From assembly GCA_022376515.1 (NCBI GenBank), contig WTXI01000009.1:186001-250000 (forward strand): 64,000 nt of DNA. Direction: 5' to 3'. Below the pieces are notes generated by a model, which was not told the DNA's origin, made no database searches, and was given only the letters and a program-made list of their open reading frames with translations. Shown piece after piece: positions 55,742 to 64,000 of the stretch. Position 1 is the stretch's first letter, and every line of letters begins with the position of its first letter. Made by a program: the position numbers and the translations under genes. This DNA comes from Lactifluus volemus. Lineage: Eukaryota; Basidiomycota; Agaricomycetes; Russulales; Russulaceae.

Positions 55742-57632
55742 ATGCGTCTCTTTTCTCACCTCCTCTTTGCATACGTGTTTTTGTCCTGCCTCTACACCAC
55801 CACGTTCCTGCTTCTGTGTCCTTTCGTCAAGGACTGCTCGGCCTCTTTCGCCGCCCTCGATATTTCCAAACTCCGCGCTAGCATTCTCTGGACTCGGCGG
55901 CGGCTTTTCGAAAACGGGTTTTTTTTCTCAGGTCCTGCGACTAGTAGTAGTCGTCGTACTCTGTTAGTACCGACGACGACTCAGGCGCTGGTGATGCGGC
56001 AGGCGGAGAGCTACGACAACATGGTCGATTTCCTGTCTGGTCTCGAGCTGCGAATGACAGACCCTGTACTCTACTGGCCTGTTGCTGCACTTTCTCAAAG
56101 TGAATCATATCCATGGCAGGATGAAATGCTCCTCCTGCTCCTCCGAGGTGCTACTTCTTCTTCGGCAGCCGAGCGGGATCGGTACTTTGATGATGGGTTT
56201 GCCATGTCCGAGTCGGTCTTCTTGTCCAAAGCGTTTTCTAGCTCCATGCACCCGATGAAAATATTCCCATACTTTTACAAGGCATCTGAATCGTTTGAAG
56301 AGGATGACATCACGATCACGACTTTGGTAACCCCAAATAGGTTTGAAGTGCTACGAAAACTCGCCTCGCGATACGAAGGTATGTCTAGCTAGAAGTATTC
56401 AAGTTCACACTTGGTTCCTGAAAGAAAAAAAAAAAACAACTTCAGGTCCCCTCTCGGTAACCGTCCACGTCCCTCTCCCAACGACTTCTAGCAAATCCCC
56501 ATCACCGACGCTATACAACAATCTTCTCGCCCTACACGCTCTCATCACCAACTCTCCCGACCTCGTCGCACGGGCCGACATCCACCTCGTCCTCTCCCCA
56601 TTCCCCCGCGCCTTCAACGCCTGGCGCAACCTCGCACGTCTGCTCGCTCCCACCGCATACATGCTCCTCCTCGACGTCGACTTTGCCATATGCACCGACT
56701 GGCGCGACGCCGTGCGCGCGCTTCTCCGGCAGCGTAAAATTTCACCAGAGTCGGAAGGCTGGGAGGAGGAGGAGGAGGAGGAGGAGGGAACTTGCAAGTG
56801 AACTCGGTGGTGGCGAAGCGCGTTCGTGAGGGAGAGCGGCGCTCGTCTTGCCCGCATTCGAGTATGTGAAGCAGGCGGAGGGCAGGAATCAAGAATCGTT
56901 TCCGCAAGATAGGCGTGTATGTATCTGTTGGGGACTAATTTCGAGTCCCCCCCCCTACGCGGTTTTTGTTGACGAAGCGCGTTATAGGCACTCTTAGACC
57001 TCGTAAGCGCAAATCGTATCGCCCCTTTTCACGCTTCCTTTGCTGCCGGTCACAACAGCACCGACTATCGTCGGTTTTATGCCGCAAAGCCTGGAGAGAT
57101 TTACAAGGTGACCCAATATCAGTCGGCGTACGAACCATACGTAATAGTTAGGAAGGATGCGCTGGCTGGTGCGTTTTAAAAAAAATATTGTTTCGGGTCA
57201 TGTAATTCATGCACGTTTGGTGATAGGTGCGATGAACGATTCACGGGGTATGGGGGAAACAAGGCGGCGTGTTTGTTTGAGATGTATTTGTCTGGGGTCT
57301 CATTCTATGTGTTGACCGATCACTTTTTGATCCATCAAAGCCACGCGTATGAAGAGGAGGCACGCAAAAGTGAGGTAAGGACCCTTCCTTCTCGTCAACT
57401 CGTGAACACCCACGCGAGTATAAACAAGCGAAGACACAATCGCAAGATACATTCAGACTTTAAGGAAGAGCTTGCCTCAGGTCTGTTCGCTACTTCTGAT
57501 GACTTCATCACCACTGACGCTGTAGGCAAAGGTACCTCATGCATTTTTCCACCCAAGGAATTCTCAACACGACACGCACGAGGAATGCTCAAGAGGAGTG
57601 CAAGAAAATTAAGGGAATTGGGAAGATTGTAA
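55742..57632 (+). CDS. LARGE-like glycosyltransferase (GT49 family), probable frame breaks
   Basis: Type II membrane protein: MRLFSHLLFAYVFLSCLYTT forms a signal anchor, placing the enzyme in the Golgi lumen. Family blocks follow: TLVTPNRFEVLRKLASRYEG, GPLSVTVHVPLP, ADIHLVLSP, RNLARLLAPTAYMLLLDVDF with AICTDWR (the DxD metal site), ALVLPAFEYVKQAEGRNQES, FHASFAAGHNSTDYRRFYAA and KPGEIYKVTQYQSAYEPYVI. Then CDERFTGYGGNKAACLFEMY, LTDHFLIHQSHAYEEEARKS and RRHNRKIHSDFKEEL. GT49 enzymes add N-acetylglucosamine or glucuronic acid to glycans; the fungal acceptor is unknown. The frame breaks at a GAG microsatellite (56763-56788), probably again near 56835-56845, and at an intron near 57170-57226. Confidence 0.75.
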
Positions 57633-57951
57633 CGCAGGTGGTGAAACTTTCCCCTAAAACATTTCACTTTGGAAGTTTATAGCATGGCAGATTCTTGGGG
57701 GCGCAATAAACGCGTAGGAACCACGTGAACAGGATTGGTGAAGGATGCGGACATTCGTGCTACAAACAAGCGGTGAAACTCAACAGAGTTTAGAGGGATG
57801 CTTCGTACAGATGAGGCAATAATTAGAGCGCTACATGTTTACGCATTTTACCGAGTCAGAAGGGAGGATCCGTTGCGCGGGCCGGTAATAAGAATGAAGA
57901 TATCGAATAAAGCTGATGACAGAGAGCAGGAAGTTGGTGAAGGGGATGCGT

Positions 57952-58974
57952 TTAGTTGGGAAGAGAGGAGATAAAATGGAGAATGCGTTCTACGCTGTGG
58001 TTTCCGAGGGCTCTGATAGATGTCTTGACGCGGTAGTAAGCATAATGGACCAAAATCAGCAGTACGACGGTAGACACAGACTTGCCAAGCTCCTTGTTCA
58101 TCTTGAACATGTCAATCTTATCCGTGTTGAATACTGCCTTTAACGCCCCGTCGCACATGATTTCGCGCCCATTCGACGGGTTTTGTAGGTTGTTGGATTT
58201 AATATACGCCCACAATTTCTTAACGACTTGTGGCCGAGAAAGCGAGTTTTCCTGGACGAGTGCGGCGAGAGGTTCGCTGAGATGTAGAAGGTTACGATGA
58301 GGACGGATTGGGGACGTGCACAACTCAAACCTCAAATTGTATTCCTTGGACAGTCCCCCGCCTCTCTTTTTCTTGGACTCGTCACCATCACTGCCGTCGT
58401 CGTCGATGGTATCCGCACTTCTTGACCCATTGGCTTTGGCCCCTCGCCCTCGACCACGTCCGCGTCCACGCCCACGCACACTCCGCGAAGAGGACGCACC
58501 GGAAGCTGCACTGGAACGAGAACTCCGTCCACTTCCATTGATTTGTTCGGAAAGCTGTCGCGCCAGTGCCTCGTCGCCAGCCGTCGAAAGTTTAGTCACC
58601 TTTGCCGATGAAGAATGTTGGCCGCCGCCGCCGCCGCCGCCGCTACCGCTGCCGCCGCCGACGTGATCGTCTTGTGAAGCGCGCGAGCGCTTCTTAGGCG
58701 CTGCCACCGGTTCGGCGTATTCTGCGCCGTCGCCGCCCGCATCACTGGTGGCGGCCACTTGGTCGTGTTGGAATCCCTTTTCCTGAGAGACTCGAGAAAA
58801 GACGAGTTGGATGAGGGTGTTAACCGCGTCTTTGTTGTCCTTGATTAGATCCCGGGAGACGTCGTCATCTGCTTGTAAGCGGCGACGAACGCGCTTTGCA
58901 GAGATGGTGCTGAGGTCGATACCAGGTGCAGAGAGAATAGCGTAGATGCGAGGTTCAAGGTCAGCAACTTGCAT
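57952..58974 (-). CDS. DEK_C and SWIB domain chromatin protein (Uaf30/Tri1-like)
   Basis: Start MQVADLEPRIYAILSAPGID with the DEK C-terminal-type helical domain at residues 1-70 (SAKRVRRRLQADDDVSRDLI; DAVNTLIQLVFSRVSQEKGF). The middle is disordered: a KKRSR cluster, a Gly/Ser tract encoded by CCGCCG-rich DNA at 58621-58665, SGRSSRSSAASGASSSRSV and RGRGRGRGRGRGAKAN. The SWIB domain reads LLHLSEPLAALVQENSLSRP, VVKKLWAYIKSNNLQNPSNG, REIMCDGALKAVFNTDKIDM and FKMNKELGK. Yeast Uaf30 and Tri1 share this DEK_C-SWIB order; Uaf30 belongs to the RNA polymerase I upstream activating factor. The last exon is unresolved: a GTGTCT donor lies right after GKS, so the 57952 end is a readthrough guess. Confidence 0.8.
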   Translation of the reverse strand: MQVADLEPRIYAILSAPGIDLSTISAKRVRRRLQADDDVSRDLIKDNKDAVNTLIQLVFSRVSQEKGFQHDQVAATSDAGGDGAEYAEPVAAPKKRSRASQDDHVGGGSGSGGGGGGGQHSSSAKVTKLSTAGDEALARQLSEQINGSGRSSRSSAASGASSSRSVRGRGRGRGRGRGAKANGSRSADTIDDDGSDGDESKKKRGGGLSKEYNLRFELCTSPIRPHRNLLHLSEPLAALVQENSLSRPQVVKKLWAYIKSNNLQNPSNGREIMCDGALKAVFNTDKIDMFKMNKELGKSVSTVVLLILVHYAYYRVKTSIRALGNHSVERILHFISSLPN

Positions 58975-59200
58975 GACAAGATACCACCGGACCAAAGTGA
59001 GTGGGAAAAAAAAGCGGAAGATGGAATGAGCAGCTAGAGTAAAAAGGGAATAACTGAAACCACACCGGGATCAGCGACTTTTCCGAGTCCGAGCTGCAGA
59101 ATTACCGGACCGAGTTCCACCGTGACTTCGTGTGACGTGTCCCCCTTTTCGCTCTCTCTACCGTGTCATAGTAAAACGACCTATTTCTCATCATAATCCC

Positions 59201-62200
59201 ATGGTCAGCAAGCGACATGTATCGTCAAGAAAACGACTTTTACTTTGGGGTATTATAGCAGCGGCTGCAGCATCGAGCTCAGCCCAAGATACCTCTGCAA
59301 CACAAGAACTATCTCGCGATTCGAGCGTAACCGTACGTCATTCCCGGCTTTGCAAAACAACTGTCGGCCCAATCTCTCTTTACAGTCCTCCCTCACCGTC
59401 CTACCCTCGGGCGCCCATTCTCATCAAAAGGTATGCATCCTATGCAATGTGTTCCATGCACTCCACGCGACCTGCGCCTGGTCTGTCGACTGGATTAGCG
59501 TGTAACCCTAACCCCGTTCTATGTCTTGTTGACACTTACTCCGATACAGGGTTCTCCTTCAGAAACCGATTCCGCAAACGAAGGTGCATATGCTTCGCTT
59601 CTGATTATAAGTGGCTAATATTTTTCTCCAGCTGCACGTGCCTACAAACAGGCTCTCGCGACCTTGACTACCTTTACAGCATTACCATCTTCTCGTGCTT
59701 TCGAGACACACCACCAATTTTCATGGCATACAGGAAACTCCATTCTTTCCTCATTTCTCCCTAATCCTCAAGGACAAGGCCCATTGGGTAGTGCAGTTCG
59801 AATAGCTATCAAGTTACGCCATCAATCATGGCTTCCTCGCTTCCTATCATCACGACTTCCGCAAGATAGCGGTCGTCGGAGAAGTGATGAAGAGTTGAGC
59901 GGCCGTGCGATCAAGGTCATGGATTTGTTACAACATGCTGCAGATTTAGGCCATTCAGATGCTCTTTTCGCCCTCGGAAAAATATCTTTGGTACTTGTGT
60001 CATATTCTCCCATGGGCGTTATCTTATCATACTTCAGCTCCCACCTACCTCACATTTCATTGAAGACTCCATGTTGGCCTACAAGTCTTTTGAGACACAT
60101 GCTGCGCTAACGGGGAATGCAACCTCGCAAAGCTATCTTGCTTTCTTTCATGCGACCGGTTACCAGAACGTCGCACAGGTCGATCAGGCAAAGGCCCAGC
60201 TATACTACACGTTTGCCGCGCATGGCGAAGACAAGGCTGCCCTAATGGCACTTGGGTATCGATATTGGACCGGAATCGGGGTTGTCGAAAATTGCGACCG
60301 CGCTGTTGAGTGGTACAGCGCCGCAGCAGAACAGGGTAAGCATCCCTAGCCCTGTCGATCCCATCCTGCGTTTAACATTCTCACAGCGATGAGCCAATTT
60401 TTATCTGGCCCTCCTGGGGGACGTACGCTTCCATTGACCCCAACTCGGCTATCAGACCTTGTGGGTGGCGTTTACGGTCCCGGTGCAAGTGTGGCGTCGA
60501 CGGGCCTGAATGGGCAGCGTCCAGCCATCAAAGCTGCCCGCGCCCGTGCCGCAGGCGAGACTTGGGAAGATGTTCTTGAATACTATATCGTCAGTGTCCA
60601 TCAGCTCTCTGAACGGTCTGTACGTACCACTCATCTCGATCCAGTTTAATGCAGACCGCGGGGAAACCGACTTTGCTTTCCGTCTCGGAAAGATATTCTA
60701 TCACGGCAGTATATACCACGCGCCAGGCGGGATGGCATCCGGCGGCGAGGGTGTCGGCCGTGTACCACGAGACTTCGAGCGTGCCCTTTACTATTTCGAA
60801 TCAATCGCGAGGCAGGTGTGGCCGAATGACTCTGGTGACGTGCTCGGAAGGCGCGACGAAAACAGCCCAGTGGCGCTTGCAGCACCTGCCGCCGGTTATT
60901 TGGGCCGAATGTACCTTCGAGGGGAAGGTGTACGTATGGACTTGAGACTGGCAAAGCTGTGGTTCGAACGGGGAGCGGCTTATGGAGACAAGGAATGCCA
61001 CAATGGACTTGGTATCATCTGGCGCGACGGTTTGATTGAAGGAAGGAAGGACAGCAAGAAATACTTGGCCCATTTCACTGTCGCGGCTGGGCAGGATCTT
61101 GCCGAGGCGCAAGTCAACCTGGGAAAACATCACTATCGTAGGTCGCTTGAAGCTTTGTAACGCTTGACACGGTCATAACTTGCACCCATCAGAGCGCGGC
61201 GATATCAAGTCAGCTATTTCATACTTTGAAGCTGCGTTGAGGCACGGCTCGCCTTTCGAGGCATACTACTACCTCGCGGAGATCCAATTCGCACAAATGA
61301 AGATGCTTCCCAATGCTTTGAAAGCTGGCGCGTGCTCCATGGCCACGTCTTTCTACAAAGTAGTCGCTGAGCGTGGGTCTTGGGAGGAAGACCTCATCCG
61401 GGATGGCGAGGAAGCTTGGGAGACGGGTACTCCAAGTGGTAGACGGTTGGCTTTGCTAAGGTGGTGGATTGCTGCTGAGCGCGGTTTCGAGATCGGTCAG
61501 AATAATATGGCGTTCATTCTAGACCAAGGTACGTTCAGCTCTTGTTTTCAATGGTTACGATCGAAGGGGATGTTTATGCTGGCACAGACAAGAGCATGCT
61601 CCGCCGCGCTGGTTTTGCGAACTTCTTCCCTTCGAACGACACGGCACGGCTCGCCCTTACCCAATGGACACGGTCGGCCGCACAGAACAATGTTGATGCA
61701 CTCGTCAAAGTTGGGGATTATTACTACCAGGGCCTCGGCGTACCGGACGAACCCGAGAACGTCCGTTGGGAAAAGGCGGCTGGATATTATCGATCGGCGG
61801 CGGACACGCAAGTTAGCGCGCTAGCCATGTGGAACTTGGGATGGATGTACGAACACGGATACGGCGTCGTGCAGGTTAGCATCCATCAATGTGTCTGGTC
61901 AAAGTTTTTTTTTTTTGACTGCGACACAAGGATTTCTATCTAGCCAAACGGCACTATGACATTGCACTAGAGACCAATGTCGAAGCGTATCTCCCCGTAA
62001 CGCTGTCCCTCTTCCGTTTACATGCGCGCAGTTTATGGCGCACATTGACGAGAAGAGAGGGTGGTCTGAGTCTTTGGTCGAGTAACGAGCCCAGTTCTGG
62101 TGTGTCCGATCATCACATCCTGTTGCTGAATAAACTGACTCGCCCTCCGCACACAGAGTCGTTTGGAGATCAGATCTCTGGGCACGCCCAGAAGGAACTG

Positions 62201-62689
62201 GACGAAGGGCCGACTGCCACTGGCGGTGGTTCAGCAGTGCCCACCGAGACAGATGAGGATCTCCTGGTGGACGATGACGGACTATGGTACATGGGCAAGG
62301 CACGGGAAGAGTTCAACCGGCGAATGCGCGACGCAGCGGCACCTCCCCGAGACGACGAGGATCCCATACAATGGGCGCGGGACCGCCGCAACGCGGAACT
62401 AGATCGGGACAGCGATCTGGGACCCGAAGACATGTTTGATGCGGCACTTCGTGGCGGACATCGCGGCCCCGGCGGGGGATTGAACGATGATGGGGACGAG
62501 TTTGTTGAAACGATGGTGCTCGTGGTGCTCTGTCTCATCGTGTCCCTCTTGTTGTACATTCGCGGTCGGTGGGTAGAGCGATTACGTCGGGAGGAGCAAC
62601 GACAGATGGAGCAACGCGATGGGCGGGACGACGGGTTGTTCCCGCCTCCTGGAGACCCGGCGAGAGACGATTGGGCCGTACCGCGTTGA
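59201..62689 (+). CDS. Hrd3/Sel1L-like ERAD ubiquitin-ligase subunit
   Basis: N-terminal signal sequence (KRLLLWGIIAAAAASSSAQ). Lumenal Sel1-like repeats then fill most of the protein: KVMDLLQHAADLGHSDALFA, QLYYTFAAHGEDKAALMALG YRYWTGIGVV, DRAVEWYSAAAEQA, AAGYLGRMYLRGEGVRMDLR, AKLWFERGAAYGDKECHNGL, VAAGQDLAEAQVNLGKHHY and KAAGYYRSAADTQVSALAMW NLGWMYEHGYGV. Near the C-terminus a membrane helix ETMVLVVLCLIVSLLLYIRG is followed by a short basic cytosolic tail ending in WAVPR. Hrd3/Sel1L scaffolds the Hrd1 E3 ligase and binds misfolded glycoproteins in the ER lumen. At least seven introns, with junctions in frame where checked. Convergent with the mL44 gene. Confidence 0.88.
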
Positions 62690-62947
62690 GAGTAGGGTGC
62701 TTCGCTTGTATTAAGATTCTTTCATATTTTATGCTATGATAGAACATAATTTAATCCCGGAGTATTCTAAAAACACGCGGCTTGATGCGGATTTTGAGTC
62801 ATGTACAATGTGGCCGTTATCCCCTACAACTTTAAGAGCCTCCGTCAGGGTCTGGACCACCGAGGTAAAATAAAAAGGATAGTCATTGAATATGATTGAT
62901 CCATTATATACGATGTTAGTCGTTAACCGTACTTTTGGCGTAGTCTA

Positions 62948-63869
62948 CTAGCTTGTCTGAGAACTTTGGACTAATAATGACCCTTCCAACCCACCATAAT
63001 GCTTAGCTGCCTTCAGCGCATCGGCATGAAGAACGTCCGGTAGCCCGAAAGGCGAGCCTGGAAGTAATAACTGCGGAAGTACACGTGTGTGGAAGAGCCT
63101 GTGAGCGACGCTTCCTCCCTAGCTCTCGTTGGTCAGCTCCGACAACAAAAGCGAATTTAAAATAAAACAAAAACAAAAAACAGGCGAGAAGACGTACAAA
63201 CTGATGTAGTATGCCTCCGACGATCGCCTCAACGGTTGTGCCTGCGACTTTGTATTGACCCGCTTCACGACCATCAAGTCCGGGCTGTCCAGCGAGCGGT
63301 GAAACCCAACGCATGACGTCCAGTAGTCTCCAATGTGGAGCGACGTGTTCACCGAGGGAATGCGTGTTCAAAACGCGATCGGCGATGCGTGCGTGATCGT
63401 GTTCGGCAGCAACTGGGAGTCCCTGTAAGAAGAGTAACAGGTACGCTTCGAGCGTACGCCGTCCTGTGATTGAGAGAGAGAGATTACTACTCAACAAGGG
63501 GCAGAGAGGAAGAAAAAAAAAAAACGCTATACCTAGGAAGGAGAAGCGTGAGTTGTGGCCTATGAGAGAGTCGCGGTGGCTGATATGGGTCAGGATGCGC
63601 TGGGCTAGTTCAGGTGAGAATTTGAGAGGCGGAAAAGTTTGGTTGAGATGTTGGGATAATGAGGAAAAAGTATCGGGGGAACTGGTAGGCGTTGTTAGTC
63701 TTCGTCCGCCTTCCGGTACATGATGAAAAGTGAAGGGAGCTGTCTCGGCGTGGACGTGCAATCGTCGGGTGGTAGAAACTAGAGAGAAACGGAGAGATTT
63801 ACATGTAGGAGACGAAGCTAAAGGATCGAGTGCATATCTTGCACGGGTTGAAAACAGTGCACGCGACAT
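62948..63869 (-). CDS. Mitochondrial large ribosomal subunit protein mL44
   Basis: Starts MSRALFSTRARYALDPLASS (mitochondrial presequence). RNase III-like core: TFPPLKFSPELAQRILTHIS, HRDSLIGHNSRFSFLG. An intron (GTATAG..TCACAG) leads to RRTLEAYLLLFLQGLPVAAE, VLNTHSLGEHVAPHWRLLDV, QYKVAGTTVEAIVGGILHQF. A second intron (GTACGT..GCTAG) is needed to reach GGSVAHRLFHTRVLPQLLLP and ALKAAKHYGGLEGSLLVQSS then QTS-stop at 62948-62950. mL44 (yeast Mrpl3) is an RNase III-fold component of the mitoribosome that has lost cleavage residues. The continuous frame past the second intron is shadow sequence, so the true end lies further downstream than the open frame suggests. Confidence 0.88.
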
Positions 63870-64000
63870 GAGAGACACGACCAGGACCGAAAGAAACACG
63901 TCAAAGAGGCCCGAGTTGAGGGTTAGGGTCAAGATTCGATCACATGTCAATGAAGCCACAAAGGTTATCTCCACGCTCCTCCTCTATTCACAATATGTCG

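Noticed and set aside
63910..63930. Telomere-like GGGTTAGGGT
   Set aside because: A single occurrence, not a tandem array.
1..64000. CRISPR array or bacterial operon structure
   Set aside because: Spliced genes throughout; the only regular array (373-752) has no spacers and is a minisatellite.

Overview
The window reads as nuclear DNA of a filamentous basidiomycete, probably an agaricomycete. Genes are compact and split by many short introns (mostly 48-65 bases, with CTGAC/CTAAT-like branch sites close to the acceptor). Intergenic gaps between neighbouring genes are often 100-250 bases. The gene set is fungal: Tim22, dynactin p25, flavocytochrome b2, an OPT transporter, a CSC1 channel, Hrd3, mitoribosomal mL44 and others. 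I cannot name the species. Most six-frame ORFs are fragments of multi-exon genes, so the gene models here were built by joining exons by hand across splice sites while keeping the protein in frame.

Layout: 1-14.7 kb is gene-rich: the end of an unknown gene, a 20-bp minisatellite, a TMEM70-like protein, Tim22, dynactin p25, a PX-like protein, flavocytochrome b2-type L-lactate dehydrogenase, a small unknown protein and an oligopeptide transporter. 14.7-25.9 kb is a gene-poor, repeat-rich island. It holds a 242-bp foldback element and an inverted segmental duplication of about 1.3-1.5 kb per arm. The duplication flanks an NMN adenylyltransferase gene. Each arm carries an almost identical small gene for a secreted, Kex2-type repeat peptide precursor. 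25.9-28.9 kb holds a bZIP factor and a small unknown gene. 30.6-46 kb holds glutaryl-CoA dehydrogenase, a family X DNA polymerase, an unknown membrane protein, an IMPACT-domain protein, a mitochondrial unknown, a CSC1-like channel and an NFKBIL1-like protein. 48-64 kb holds an unknown protein, a Tda10-like kinase, Rer1, a hydroxyacid dehydrogenase, a SAP/ankyrin-like protein, a LARGE-like (GT49) glycosyltransferase, a DEK_C-SWIB protein, Hrd3 and mL44.

The main discovery candidate is the peptide gene pair at 17107-17520 (-) and 21517-21930 (+). A signal peptide is followed by two copies of a ten-residue core with two cysteines, each bounded by basic Kex2-type sites. Each repeat is encoded with its own duplicated exon-intron unit. 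Such precursors feed secreted peptides or ribosomally made cyclic peptides in fungi. No UstY-like or other tailoring enzyme is visible in the window, so the product is unknown.

Otherwise the genes are housekeeping functions with no evident shared pathway: mitochondrial import and translation, ER quality control and retrieval, NAD synthesis, lysine/tryptophan catabolism, lactate oxidation and DNA repair. Several otherwise well conserved genes (OPT, family X polymerase, GT49, possibly GCDH) show single-base frame breaks, often in G/C runs. These may be assembly indels or real decay, and need read-level checking.
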